NCBI RefSeq assembly: GCF_003025555.1
Contig: NZ_PYMH01000001.1
Span: 868,001-932,000, forward strand
Source: Photobacterium lutimaris
GTDB lineage: Bacteria > Pseudomonadota > Gammaproteobacteria > Enterobacterales > Vibrionaceae
DNA: 64,000 bases
Direction of reading: 5' to 3'
In this document: piece after piece, positions 52,901 to 62,098 of the stretch
Numbering within the stretch: position 1 is the first letter of the stretch
How the letters are laid out: every line of letters starts with the position of its first letter
Notes under the pieces: model-generated
Databases searched by the model: none
What the model was told of the DNA's origin: nothing
The model's input: the letters and a program-made list of their open reading frames with translations, nothing else
Translations under genes and position numbers: made by a program

Positions 52901-53461
52901 TTGAACACTCTAGCCCCCATTATCACATCAATCTTTTCACGCATCACGCTAACGGCGTTTGTTGTGCTGGCTTTAGGCTGTGGCAATGGAAGTGACAATG
53001 TCACTAGCACATCGTCAACCCCGGCATCTGGCAGTAATGAAAATGTGGTTCCAAATGCTCAGATATTGTTAACCGAACTCCCCGAACTACGTACCACAGT
53101 TTATTTCGATGCCGAGAGTTATGATTTAACTGCCGAAGGTCAACTGCTGTTAGATCCTATCGCAGTCCGGTTACGTCAACATCCAGATAGCTATGTCATT
53201 GTTGTTGGCCACGGCGATGATTTTCCGAATGAAGAAGATAACGTCGGACTTTCTTATGAACGTGCCTTTACGATAGCCATATACATATCGTCAGTCTTTG
53301 GTGTTGAAGAGGAGCGCATTCAAATCGTCTCTGCTGGCAGCACAGAGCCGTTGAGCTCTGGCAATCGAGCGGTTGACAAACAACGCAACAAACGGGTTGA
53401 GGTGCTCTCTCCTAAGTCGATAGTACGCACCTTGAGTCCCGTCAATGATGCGAAATTTTAA
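52901..53461 (+). CDS. OmpA-domain lipoprotein
   Basis: A 186-residue exported protein starting at TTG 52901. A hydrophobic signal (ITLTAFVVLALGCGNG) ends in a lipobox-like ALGC, followed by a Ser/Thr-rich linker. An OmpA-like peptidoglycan-binding domain covers about residues 62-175 (TTVYFDAESYDLTAEGQLLL; VGHGDDFPN; LSYERAFTIAIYI; DKQRNKRVEVL). It anchors in the outer membrane and binds the cell wall. Usual elements are changed (GHGDDFPN where many have GHTDxxG). Terminator follows at 53488. Confidence 0.82.
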   Translation: MNTLAPIITSIFSRITLTAFVVLALGCGNGSDNVTSTSSTPASGSNENVVPNAQILLTELPELRTTVYFDAESYDLTAEGQLLLDPIAVRLRQHPDSYVIVVGHGDDFPNEEDNVGLSYERAFTIAIYISSVFGVEEERIQIVSAGSTEPLSSGNRAVDKQRNKRVEVLSPKSIVRTLSPVNDAKF

Positions 53462-53487
53462 TTCGGTCTGAGCAGCGTAGAGGTATA

Positions 53488-53516
53488 AAAAAAGCAGCCC
53501 GCAGGCTGCTTTTTTA
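53488..53516 (+). terminator. Bidirectional Rho-independent terminator
   Basis: AAAGCAGCC-CGCA-GGCTGCTTT with an A-run before and T-run after, between convergent genes. Confidence 0.88.
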
Positions 53517-54626
53517 TTAAAGGTGTTTTTTCTGGGCGGGGATCGCGTACATTTGCTTGAGAATAGTGATGACACCATCAGGCAAGTCAGAAAACTTCTC
53601 GTTGAAGCGTGCAACTTCGGCATCATTCACAGAGCTATCGGCTATATCTGCTGCGATATAGTTAGCAGGGAATAAGTGGTAATTAGTGGTGATCTGACGA
53701 TCAATTTCTTGCGCTAATAATTCAGGTGTGTCAAAGCCAGTACCAATCGCATCGCCAAAGCTAACATGGATACGGCGTTTTTGACCTACGATACCTTGGA
53801 TGATACTTTCGATATCTTCAAGCTCACCTTTCTCATAGCTGCCTTCAGTTTGCTTCTGGTAAAGCTCTTTAGCCTTCGCTATATCGCACGGATCATTTTC
53901 GTAAGAAATAGCAACAGGGACAATGTTTAGCTTCGCCATGTAATCAGAAAATTCGACTTTCTGCTTACGACCATCCATGTAGAACATTTTTAGGATTGCT
54001 GGATCTGTCTTATCATTGCCATCTTTCGCTCGTCCTTCTTTTTGCGCAATCCAGATGGAGTTCCCGGTATCTAAAGAGTGAGAAATATAGTTAGAAAGTA
54101 ATCCTAACGTTTTCATCATTTCGCGTGGACCTTTGGCTGAACGCTTAACAATGAAACTTTTGTTCAAGCGCATTAGCTCAGTCGCACAAGGTTTCTTGAG
54201 CAGGTTATCACCAATAGCAATGCGAACAGTATTGAAGTTGTTATTAAACAAACACCAGTTCACCATCGCTGGATCCATCGCAATATCTCTGTGGTTAGAC
54301 ACAAAGAGATAAGACTGCTTCGGGTCAAGCTTATCAAGGCCAGTAAAAGTGACACCGTCACAGGAGTGATCAATCGTCGCATGCATATACTTAGCAATTT
54401 GACGTTGAACATCATCCACTGTCTTGATGTTTGACCACTTGTTAATCAGAAAGTGTTTAATTAGCGGTGTAAGCAGCCAGCCGAATACGCCTGATAGCTG
54501 TGGGAAACGGTAATTAAGAATGGCGTTTATGAATTCTTTATCGTTAACCAGACGCGTAATAGCCCCACTGACTTCATCGTCATTGTACGGGCGAATTTCT
54601 TTGTATATATCGTTATTAGACTGCAC
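53517..54626 (-). CDS. PlsC-like glycerophosphate acyltransferase family protein
   Basis: A 369-residue protein with an acyltransferase domain in the middle: YLFVSNHRDIAMDPAMVNW (about residues 105-123) is the NHxxxxD-type motif but with five residues between His and Asp. FIVKRSAKGPREMM and WIAQKEGRAKDGNDKTDP follow, the latter being the glycerol-phosphate-binding EGR block. A C-terminal helical extension is present. Family members add acyl chains to lysophosphatidate or related lipids at the inner membrane. Exact acceptor unknown. Confidence 0.82.
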   Translation of the reverse strand: MQSNNDIYKEIRPYNDDEVSGAITRLVNDKEFINAILNYRFPQLSGVFGWLLTPLIKHFLINKWSNIKTVDDVQRQIAKYMHATIDHSCDGVTFTGLDKLDPKQSYLFVSNHRDIAMDPAMVNWCLFNNNFNTVRIAIGDNLLKKPCATELMRLNKSFIVKRSAKGPREMMKTLGLLSNYISHSLDTGNSIWIAQKEGRAKDGNDKTDPAILKMFYMDGRKQKVEFSDYMAKLNIVPVAISYENDPCDIAKAKELYQKQTEGSYEKGELEDIESIIQGIVGQKRRIHVSFGDAIGTGFDTPELLAQEIDRQITTNYHLFPANYIAADIADSSVNDAEVARFNEKFSDLPDGVITILKQMYAIPAQKKHL

Positions 54627-54898
54627 TGTAATGCTTCATAAGTTGAAAAACTGCGACATTTTACGCAGATTTAAGTGATTTACCCAATGACATCCCCCCA
54701 AGAACGTGATGGTTGGAGGTCTTACCAGATTAAATTGCATTAATTTCAACCACTTTACCTGCTTGATACTGCAATGTCTGCCTAACCGCTAACATTTCTA
54801 GCCAAAAAAACACCATTTATCTGTTAAAATCCCCCGATCAGTTGACGCTTGCAACAAAAGCGAACAACATGTGTCAGCGAAATTGCTAGAGATTAACT

Positions 54899-55582
54899 AT
54901 GAAACAGGCTATAGAATATTCACTGCATCAAGATACTTTTCTGGACGTCGGTTCTAGAAAAAAAAGTCATACTGCCTATATGATTATCATGACATCGGGA
55001 TGTGCATTTATCCGTTTAGGCAAAGCTGAATATACAGTGAATGCCGGAAGTGGTTTTTTCATCCCATTCGATTGCCTCCACGCTGTCACCATGATGCCGG
55101 GATCTTCGTACAGTAAAGTCGAGTTCTCCCCTCGCCTGACAATGGCTATTTGTCGTGAAGCTGGATTCTTTCGAACGACACCTCTCATCAGTGCGCTTTC
55201 CAAAGAGCTCAATAAATGGTTAAACATGGGTAATGAGATCACGTTGGAAGGTGAGACTGGCAACTTACTCAAAGTATTGGCGGATCAAGTTGCTAAGCTG
55301 AAGGTCAATAGTAAATCAACTAGCCCAGGGTTAAGCGGTCATCACCAACTTTGCCTAACGTCGCTACTTAAAGGTGACAAGGTAATGGATGGTAAGGCTC
55401 TTGAGGCAATTGCTGACTATACTGGCTTCTCAACCAAAGAAATTGAATCTTGTGTACTGATGCGTGAGGCGCTTAAATTATCTCGCTCTGGTCGCAAGAT
55501 CCCGCAAATCGCCGAAGCCCTGAATACCTCACCAGAAATGGTTTCCTCTTTAGCCCTTCCCGTACTGGGTAAAGCGCTATAA
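54899..55582 (+). CDS. AraC-like regulator with a degenerate DNA-binding domain
   Basis: A 227-residue protein. The N-terminal half is a cupin-like sensor (SGCAFIRLGKAEYTVNAGSG; FFIPFDCLHAVTMMPGSSYS). The C-terminal half (about 145-227) has two helix-turn-helix-like segments (LEAIADYTGFSTKEIESCVL; KIPQIAEALNTSPEMVSSLA) but lacks the usual AraC GFxxxSxFxRxFK signature. It may be a shortened AraC-type regulator. Own promoter region and terminator. Confidence 0.65.
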   Translation: MKQAIEYSLHQDTFLDVGSRKKSHTAYMIIMTSGCAFIRLGKAEYTVNAGSGFFIPFDCLHAVTMMPGSSYSKVEFSPRLTMAICREAGFFRTTPLISALSKELNKWLNMGNEITLEGETGNLLKVLADQVAKLKVNSKSTSPGLSGHHQLCLTSLLKGDKVMDGKALEAIADYTGFSTKEIESCVLMREALKLSRSGRKIPQIAEALNTSPEMVSSLALPVLGKAL

Positions 55583-55609
55583 AAAAAGCCACCGACGGGT
55601 GGCTTTTAA
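55583..55609 (+). terminator. Rho-independent terminator
   Basis: AAAGCCACC-GACG-GGTGGCTTTT directly after the AraC-like gene. Confidence 0.85.
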
Positions 55610-55665
55610 CTCTCTAAATCCTTTGACTTGACCTTGGGCGCCAAATCTATGTGTGCGCTGATATG

Positions 55666-56568
55666 CTAGTTCAGTCTTAGTGGTACGCCGGACTGTTTTA
55701 GCAGTGCAACTTCAAGGTTTTGGTAACCTTCATCGCTTCCAGCTACTTCGGCCAATAGGCTGTCAGGTGCCTTCACACTCTTGAACTCACCCATTTGCTT
55801 TTCACTTCTGGATAACGGTTCATGAACTTCGACGTATAGGCTGCCATCAGGCTCTACCGTATGTTTCAATGGCTGATTGATGATCTGCACCCGAGTCCCA
55901 CGCGACACTTGGCTAAACAACCATTCAACATCCCATGGGTTCATTCGTATACAACCGGAGCTAACCCGCATGCCGATCCCGAAATCTTTATTGGTACCGT
56001 GGATCAAATACTGTCCGCTGCCGTATGCAAGCCTCATCGCATACTCACCAAGAGGATTTTCAGGACCTGCAGGTACGACTGCCGGTAACTCAATATTGTG
56101 CTTTTCACGGTATTCCTTACGAATATTAGCCGTTGGCGTCCACGTTGGACCTTCCGTCATTTGGCTAATGCTGGTCGTCATTTTGGGGGTTTCACGCCCG
56201 ATACGACCAATCCCGATTGGGAATACATACATTTTGTCGCTGTTCTTAGGGAAGTAATACAACCTTAGCTCGGCAAGGTTAATCACTATCCCGAGGCGTT
56301 TTGCATTAGGCAAGACCAACTGCATTGGTATGGTCAATAACGAACCTGGTGTCGGCAAAAAAGGATCAACACCGGGATTCGCGGCCATCAACTGCAACAA
56401 TCCAACATTGTATCTATTGGCAATATCAAGCAGGCTGTCTCCTTTGATGACCTGGTAGTATTCCATGACGCCTACTAGCTTACTGTCGTCATCAGGTTTT
56501 TGATATTCAACCGCTTGAACTGAGCACGACATTACACCCGCGAGTAGCATTAATAACAAGCGTCTCAC
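55666..56568 (-). CDS. Periplasmic L,D-transpeptidase (YkuD/ErfK type) with LysM
   Basis: A 300-residue exported enzyme. A signal peptide (RRLLLMLLAGVMSCSVQA) is followed by a LysM domain (about residues 38-82, YYQVIKGDSLLDIANRYNV) and a YkuD catalytic domain (about 92-245) with His190 in YLIHGTNKDFGIG and the catalytic Cys206 in RVSSGCIRMNP. It forms 3-3 crosslinks or attaches lipoproteins to peptidoglycan. The start is the GTG at 56568 because GGAGG is 7 bases upstream; the frame is open to 56613. Confidence 0.92.
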   Translation of the reverse strand: MRRLLLMLLAGVMSCSVQAVEYQKPDDDSKLVGVMEYYQVIKGDSLLDIANRYNVGLLQLMAANPGVDPFLPTPGSLLTIPMQLVLPNAKRLGIVINLAELRLYYFPKNSDKMYVFPIGIGRIGRETPKMTTSISQMTEGPTWTPTANIRKEYREKHNIELPAVVPAGPENPLGEYAMRLAYGSGQYLIHGTNKDFGIGMRVSSGCIRMNPWDVEWLFSQVSRGTRVQIINQPLKHTVEPDGSLYVEVHEPLSRSEKQMGEFKSVKAPDSLLAEVAGSDEGYQNLEVALLKQSGVPLRLN

Positions 56569-56751
56569 ACCAGTACCTCCATCTTTACATCCCCTAATTA
56601 TGGCAAATCTCATTGAACGCTATCTTACGAATAACAGCGTTTGCGAAAATGAGACATTATTCGACGATTTTACGGGTGACCATGTCCTTTTGCGTCAACA
56701 AAACGTCAATGATTTCTCGAAAGCTTAACTTGTGACCACTGATTAAGTCAA

Positions 56752-56779
56752 AAAAGGCGAGGAAACTCCTCGCCTTTTG
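56752..56779 (-). terminator. Rho-independent terminator of the desaturase gene
   Basis: AAAAGGCGAGGA-AAC-TCCTCGCCTTTT with an A-run on its plus-strand 5' side, read as T-run on minus. It lies about 50 bases past the desaturase stop. Confidence 0.82.
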
Positions 56780-56785
56780 CTATCT

Positions 56786-56815
56786 ATTCCCAAATCGTTT
56801 CAAATTGCTTGGGTA
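56786..56815. repeat. Long variant of the CCCAA...TTGGG dispersed repeat
   Basis: ATTCCCAAATCGTTTC and AAATTGCTTGGGTAT form imperfect outer arms (CCCAA/TTGGG) with inner GTTTCAAATTG. It is related to the repeat at 16490-16510. Confidence 0.5.
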
Positions 56816-56828
56816 TATGTGTTAATAA

Positions 56829-57962
56829 TCAAACATATTGCGCCGTAAGCTGATGCCATGAACGCTGCTGTTCTTCGAGTCTTTGCTTCATCGCTTTATA
56901 TTGCTGCAAAAACTCAAAGCTTTCATAGTGCTTGAGTAACTTCTTCTTCTTAAGCTCTAGCAAGCGCTTTTTAGCGTCGTAATAGTCTGCGATCTTTTGC
57001 AAGAGCTGTTCGTACTCTTCATCCAACCTTGCTAGTTTCAGCTCTGTGCTTTGACTGGCTAGGTTAGTCATTAGTTTTTTCTGCACCCGGTTATGCAACA
57101 TTCTGGCTTTAGCCTTCTCGATACGGTCCTCGGGGCTGATCCGTAAATTCTTCGTTGCCCCAACCCATGACAAGGATTTGATTAACCACTTTGTCGGATC
57201 AAACTGCCACCAGCGAATACCGTTACGATAATCATTTTCAAAGATATGATGAAAGTTATGGTAACCCTCCCCAAAAGTCAGGAATGCCAATAAACCATTG
57301 TCACGGGCGGTATTCTTTTCCGTGTAAGGTTGTGAGCCCCAGATATGTGCCAGCGAATTAATGAAGAATGTTGTGTGGTGGCTCAGTACCAACCTGACAA
57401 CACCGACTAACAGTAGCGCTCCCCAAATGTCTCCATGCACAAAACCAAACAGCAATGGAATACCGATGTTGGTCAAAATTGCTAACGGTACATAGAATTT
57501 GTGCTGCCACATAACGATCTTGTCTTTTTGCAAATCACGGCAGTTGGAATAATCACTATAACGGCTGGCTTGGTACTCCCTCAGCATCCAACCTATGTGG
57601 CTATAGAAAAATCCCATTTTTGCGGAGTAAGGGTCTTTATCGTTATTGTCGACATAACGGTGGTGTATACGATGATCTGATGACCAGTGTAGAATACTGT
57701 TCTGTAAGGCAAATGCGCCACCGATGGCAAATATGAACCTAACAACAGCATTCGCTTCATAGGTTTTATGCGACCAAAGCCGATGATAACCGGCGGTGAT
57801 CGACATACCACAGAAAGAAAAGGCAATAAGCAGCATTAACCATTGCGCACCATCAAAGCCGACAAAATAGCCATATAACGGTGTCGCAACTACTGCAACA
57901 AGAAAAGTAAGGGCAAATATCGCAACGTTTAGCCACAACACGGGAGGTTTGGTCGAGGTCAT
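56829..57962 (-). CDS. Membrane fatty-acyl desaturase (delta-9 type)
   Basis: A 377-residue membrane di-iron desaturase with the three histidine boxes: HRLWSH (residues 60-65), HRIHH (97-101) and EGYHNFHH (about 233-240). Four membrane segments surround them. A C-terminal extension of about 90 residues is lysine-rich and helical (EDRIEKAKARMLHNRVQKKL onward), probably a cytoplasmic coiled-coil. It introduces a double bond in acyl chains, adjusting membrane fluidity. Confidence 0.92.
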   Translation of the reverse strand: MTSTKPPVLWLNVAIFALTFLVAVVATPLYGYFVGFDGAQWLMLLIAFSFCGMSITAGYHRLWSHKTYEANAVVRFIFAIGGAFALQNSILHWSSDHRIHHRYVDNNDKDPYSAKMGFFYSHIGWMLREYQASRYSDYSNCRDLQKDKIVMWQHKFYVPLAILTNIGIPLLFGFVHGDIWGALLLVGVVRLVLSHHTTFFINSLAHIWGSQPYTEKNTARDNGLLAFLTFGEGYHNFHHIFENDYRNGIRWWQFDPTKWLIKSLSWVGATKNLRISPEDRIEKAKARMLHNRVQKKLMTNLASQSTELKLARLDEEYEQLLQKIADYYDAKKRLLELKKKKLLKHYESFEFLQQYKAMKQRLEEQQRSWHQLTAQYV

Positions 57963-58130
57963 CCTTTAGATCCTATCCATTGAGCGTACAACTGTAAGCT
58001 AGAATAGCTTTGATAACCATATGCGTCAATTGGTTAAACATTTTGCAACAAAAAAAAGCCACCATAAATGATGACTTTTAGATAAAAACTGGGCTGTTTT
58101 GTTTCGTCGTTGAAGTGCAGAACTAGCCGA

Positions 58131-58616
58131 TCACTTTATAAACTTCACATGTGCTTCCATTTCTGCACCAATTTCTTTGCGCATATTCATTAAGCGAATC
58201 GCTGACTCTCTTAGTGATTTGTCTTCTTCCGTTTCTGGTAGCCATTCTGGTACTTCAGCTGACTGGCCATTCTCATCCACCGCAACCATGATTACGATGC
58301 AATGCGTAGTCAGTTGGTTATTCAATTTCTTAGGATCGCTGGCTTGGACATCTATTGCAATATGCATAGACGATCGGCCGATATAAATAACCTTGGCAGT
58401 TACCTCGACCAAATTACCAACATGGATAGGTTTAACAAAGCGAATACCACCAGCATAAGCCGTTATACAATACATACCGCTCCAACCTGCCGAGCATGCG
58501 TATGCCGCCAAGTCTATCCATTTCATGACGGCGCCGCCGTGCACCTTCCCCCCAAAATTAACGTCGCCCGGTTCAGCCAAGAACCTCAGTGTTACTTCAC
58601 GCTGCCTGTTACTCAT
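58131..58616 (-). CDS. Hotdog-fold acyl-CoA thioesterase (YciA-like)
   Basis: A 161-residue hotdog protein. Conserved EPGDVNFGGKVHGGAVMKWIDLAAYACSAGWSG includes the catalytic Asn/Gly-Gly...Asp region, followed by FVKPIHVGNLVEVTAKVIYIGRSSMHIAI. It hydrolyses acyl-CoA to the free acid. TAGGAG 6 bases before the ATG at 58616 sets the start; the frame is open up to 58700. A role near other lipid genes (desaturase, lipase) is plausible. Confidence 0.9.
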   Translation of the reverse strand: MSNRQREVTLRFLAEPGDVNFGGKVHGGAVMKWIDLAAYACSAGWSGMYCITAYAGGIRFVKPIHVGNLVEVTAKVIYIGRSSMHIAIDVQASDPKKLNNQLTTHCIVIMVAVDENGQSAEVPEWLPETEEDKSLRESAIRLMNMRKEIGAEMEAHVKFIK

Positions 58617-58737
58617 ACCGACTCCTACTAAAGGCAATGGCTGCATTTTATGTAAAGCATTATTAACAAAAACACCACAACAATCCCATAGATAGTTCAC
58701 GTATTGCGTAATTGACTCAACAAAAGGTACATAATGG

Positions 58738-58759
58738 AAAAAGCGCCATCAGGCGCTTT
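58738..58759 (-). terminator. Rho-independent terminator of the coiled-coil gene
   Basis: AAAGCGCC-ATCA-GGCGCTTT with adjoining A-run, reading T on minus, about 35 bases past the stop at 58794. Confidence 0.75.
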
Positions 58760-58793
58760 CTAACAATATGAAGATAAAGTGGAGAATATCGCG

Positions 58794-59471
58794 TTACGAA
58801 TCTTGTCCGACCGAGTCTAGTTGAGACTGTAACTGCGCGATCTGTTGTTTAAGATCTGCATTTTTCCCAATCAATGCTTGGTTTTCCTTCATGGCCTGCA
58901 CTTTTTCAGATTCAAGTTGAGTTACCTGCTCTTCAAGTTGTTTGCTGGTTTCGTTACTCAACTCTAAATCAGCTTTCACTTTACGTGCATTTCGCTGTGC
59001 CGTTTGTTTTGCCCTATTCGCTTTGGTGACTTCAGCCTGATGGGCAACAACCGTTTGGTTCAATTCATTCAACTGGGTTTCTTGTTCTGCCACTCTCTCA
59101 GAGAGCTCGTTCTCTTTGGCTTTGGCTTCTTCAAGCTCTTCAGCAAGCCTACCGGCCGAGCTTGTTGGTAACCCTGCTAATGCATTCCATTGATCGGCCA
59201 TATTTTTTGTCATTTGATCCATAAGATCAAAGGGAAAGCATAACGACTTTTGTTGATCTTCACGATAAACAAGCTGCTTATCCATTTCTTCGATTAATTT
59301 AAGGCTTTGCTGATAACTGTGCTCAAGCATTTGCTTAGTACTATCAACTGTCATTGTTTCAATAGCCTTTCCTGCGAGCATCATGTTTTGAAAGTGCCTA
59401 GCAAGCGTTTCAGGCTGAGTCGCTTCGGTGAGCTTCATCAAAGGGTGTGTATTAATGTCATATTCCATCAT
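58794..59471 (-). CDS. Coiled-coil protein, possibly phasin-like
   Basis: A 225-residue soluble protein in two parts. Residues 1-105 are helical and amphipathic (LARHFQNMMLAGKAIETMTV; MLEHSYQQSLKLIEEMDKQL), recalling phasin-type granule-binding segments. Residues 108-222 are a long, uninterrupted coiled coil (LAEELEEAKAKENELSERVA; EQVTQLESEKVQAMKENQAL). No PHA synthase is in the window. Function not established. Confidence 0.6.
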   Translation of the reverse strand: MMEYDINTHPLMKLTEATQPETLARHFQNMMLAGKAIETMTVDSTKQMLEHSYQQSLKLIEEMDKQLVYREDQQKSLCFPFDLMDQMTKNMADQWNALAGLPTSSAGRLAEELEEAKAKENELSERVAEQETQLNELNQTVVAHQAEVTKANRAKQTAQRNARKVKADLELSNETSKQLEEQVTQLESEKVQAMKENQALIGKNADLKQQIAQLQSQLDSVGQDS

Positions 59472-59741
59472 GTGTTACCTGCCATGTATCTATATTTACT
59501 AGTTAAAAAAGTATGAAAAACCAGCCATCTATTCTTATAGCAAATTGCACGCACATTGAACAAACATTAAGCACCTCATTTCATAAATGTTTGATCTGCA
59601 CGCAATGATTTATCCATCTTACAAGGCATGCATGACAGTTTTTATTTCACATCGTGATCACCATCAAACCACATTCATATTCGAATTGTCACATATTTAC
59701 GCTATATGTTTTATCTATCATAAGGACAGGATCAGCATTGA

Positions 59742-60590
59742 ATGAAACCTCTGAAGCGATACCAATACGAACGCTATGCCATTCTTTGTAGCCTTGCTTA
59801 CCCTCCAACATTCAATCACACCCTGTACGGTTTCGACAAAAATGGTCGCCATGAAGTAACTGACCGCTGGGGACGCAGCATCGTCCGCATTCTGTGGGGG
59901 GAAAGAAATGAAGTCGTTGTCGTATTCAAGGGATCGCAGAGTATCTGGGATTGGCTTATTAACCTGGCCTTCTTCCCGAAAAAAATTCGCGCGGGTGATC
60001 AATTTTGTCATGTGCACTGGGGGTACTATTCACTGCTTGAGCAAAGTAGCAAAACCAATACCGTTAAACCTAGCCCACACTTAAGTGATGCCATAAATAC
60101 CGAATTCGTGCAGGCGTGTGAGCAGAACATCAACCAAACTGCTTTGACGCTATATCAACAGATCGAGTCGGTCCTGCTTCCTCTTATAGCCCAAGGAAAA
60201 CGGATCACCTTTACGGGCCACTCTTCCGGCGGCGCGATGGCCATATTGGTTGCTCATCGTCTATACCAACACCAGCCCACCGCTGTTAAGCGTATTGTCA
60301 CGTTTGGCCAACCGGCAGCCGGTTTCTGGAACTTTAAGAAACATTACCCTTTGGCAAAACGAACGTACCGAATTTGCTGCGACTTGGATATTGTGACCTT
60401 TCTACCACCAATCCCATTCATGTTCTGGCATGTCGGGAAAGTCCTCTGGCTGCACAATGGTAAGATTTACGAAGACACGCCGACATTGTGGCGGCTATAT
60501 CTTTCTATCATCAGTTGGGTGCTAAGGCCCATAACCTATCACTACATGAATAAATACATAAGAAACAAAGATTTCTTTGATAAGCACTAA
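59742..60590 (+). CDS. Class 3 lipase-family protein
   Basis: A 282-residue alpha/beta hydrolase of the lipase_3 type. The nucleophile elbow is GHSSGG (Ser161), preceded by RITFT; NEVVVVFKGSQSIWDWLINL is the lipase_3 oxyanion region, DLDIVTFLPP gives a likely catalytic Asp, and HVGKVLWLH the His. No signal peptide, so it is probably cytoplasmic. It is expected to hydrolyse acylglycerols or other esters. Single gene. Confidence 0.88.
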   Translation: MKPLKRYQYERYAILCSLAYPPTFNHTLYGFDKNGRHEVTDRWGRSIVRILWGERNEVVVVFKGSQSIWDWLINLAFFPKKIRAGDQFCHVHWGYYSLLEQSSKTNTVKPSPHLSDAINTEFVQACEQNINQTALTLYQQIESVLLPLIAQGKRITFTGHSSGGAMAILVAHRLYQHQPTAVKRIVTFGQPAAGFWNFKKHYPLAKRTYRICCDLDIVTFLPPIPFMFWHVGKVLWLHNGKIYEDTPTLWRLYLSIISWVLRPITYHYMNKYIRNKDFFDKH

Positions 60591-60673
60591 AACATTCTGT
60601 GATGGTTATATGGGCGTTCAACTAAAACAGGTATAGTTACTGTAGGTTTTCAACTTAAGTCACAGCCCCTAAC

Positions 60674-61402
60674 ATGTCTGAATCAACTACTGTCTTTACT
60701 GATCTTATCCATTCACGCCGTTCAGTTCGAAAATATGACCAATCAGCCCCGTTTGATCAACAAGCGGTTTCACGCGCGCTGGAGTTAGCAATACTGTCAC
60801 CCAATAGCTCCAACATGCAGTTGTGGGAATTCCACCGCGTTGCCAGTGAAGAAAAACGAAACCAACTCGCTCAATACTGCATGGGTCAAAATGCAGCTAA
60901 AACCGCCAATGAATTAGTTGCCTTCGTCGTTACTCCACACAAATGGAAAGGCCGGGCGGAAATGAATGCAGCCACTATTCGCGGTGCGTTTGAAGGGCGT
61001 GAAGATGCGACAGCAAAGCGTGCATTGAAGTATTATGAAAAGCTGATCCCGTTTGTCTATAACAATGATCGCTTTGGGATCTTCGGGCTTGGCAGAAAAA
61101 TCATTAGTGCTTTTATCGGTATGAAGAAACCGATGGTCAGAGAAGTCAGCAAGGCTGACTTGCGTGTCTGTTTACACAAAAGCAGTTCACTGGCCGCGAT
61201 GACTTTCATGACGGCAATGCGGGCTGAAGGCTACGATACCTGCCCTATGGAAGGGTTTGATTCCAAACGAGCTAAAGCACTGCTCGGATTACATAAAGAC
61301 GCTGAAATTACCATGATTGTCAGCTGCGGCACACGCTCGGAGGAAGGTATTTATAGCGAAAGACACCGCATCGCTAACGATGAGGTTATAATCAGTCATT
61401 AA
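60674..61402 (+). CDS. Nitroreductase-family FMN oxidoreductase
   Basis: A 242-residue flavoprotein. The N-terminal IHSRRSVRKYDQSAPFD and AILSPNSSNMQLWEFHRV are the FMN-phosphate-binding part, and SSLAAMTFMTAMRAEGYDTCPMEGFDSKRAKALLGL is the conserved C-terminal block. Reduces nitro compounds or quinones with NAD(P)H. A 50-residue insert (about 110-155) with a hydrophobic stretch is longer than in minimal members. Confidence 0.9.
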   Translation: MSESTTVFTDLIHSRRSVRKYDQSAPFDQQAVSRALELAILSPNSSNMQLWEFHRVASEEKRNQLAQYCMGQNAAKTANELVAFVVTPHKWKGRAEMNAATIRGAFEGREDATAKRALKYYEKLIPFVYNNDRFGIFGLGRKIISAFIGMKKPMVREVSKADLRVCLHKSSSLAAMTFMTAMRAEGYDTCPMEGFDSKRAKALLGLHKDAEITMIVSCGTRSEEGIYSERHRIANDEVIISH

Positions 61403-61492
61403 TTGAGCAAATAAATCGCAAGCCATACCCTCACCGTTTCTTTTGGGGTATGGTGTTGGTAATCAAAGCAAAATAAACGGTCAGTAGTCTAG

Positions 61493-61993
61493 ATGGAACA
61501 GCTCATCGAACGAAAAAGCCGGTGGATGGCAAGCCATATCACCGATGCGGAGTTTCCAACCCCTCTCAGTGAAAAAGGTCTTGCCTTATATCAGGATACC
61601 CAAGCCGCTGTAGAGTTTGGTCTCTACCCCGCTAGCGATTCCTCCAGTGCTGACTTACTAACGATCTACCCGGTGGACTGTCATCCACTCACTATCCGAT
61701 ACGCGCTGGTCCTTGCCAATCGCTGGCAGAACGAAGCAGACAAAGAAGCCGTTATTGAATACCTCACTCAAATCATGTTTGAAGATGACTCGCCAGCACA
61801 ACTGTTTGTTGGATTCTTCAAAGGCAAACCCGCTGCCTGTGGAATGGTTTTTCAGGATAATGAGCACGGTTCGCTGATCTGCGATATTGCGGCGCTTCCA
61901 CTTGCTAATCAGCAACAATTGATCAGTGAGATGCAACAAGCTCTCGCAAGCAAAGCATCAAACCAGCCTGTTTATAGCGAGCAGATTGGTTGA
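61493..61993 (+). CDS. Hypothetical protein, possibly GNAT-like
   Basis: A 166-residue soluble protein not recognised. The second half (FEDDSPAQLFVGFFKGKPAACGMVFQDNEHGSLICDIAAL) has strands like the central sheet of a GNAT fold, but no acetyl-CoA loop (Q/RxxGxG/A) is seen. If it is GNAT-derived it is probably inactive. It follows the nitroreductase by 90 bases and ends before a strong terminator, so the two may share a transcript. Confidence 0.6.
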   Translation: MEQLIERKSRWMASHITDAEFPTPLSEKGLALYQDTQAAVEFGLYPASDSSSADLLTIYPVDCHPLTIRYALVLANRWQNEADKEAVIEYLTQIMFEDDSPAQLFVGFFKGKPAACGMVFQDNEHGSLICDIAALPLANQQQLISEMQQALASKASNQPVYSEQIG

Positions 61994-62034
61994 TTTCTAT
62001 TTTCAGTTGTTAATTGAATAGCCGACTAATAAAC

Positions 62035-62066
62035 AAGAGCCAGTCATTCAGTGACTGGCTCTTTTG
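62035..62066. terminator. Strong Rho-independent terminator between convergent genes
   Basis: A perfect 12-base stem: AAGAGCCAGTCA (62035-62046), loop TTCAG, TGACTGGCTCTT (62052-62063), then TT. Confidence 0.88.
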
Positions 62067-62098
62067 TCTTTATCGAATAGATGCTTCAAGCTAGAGGG

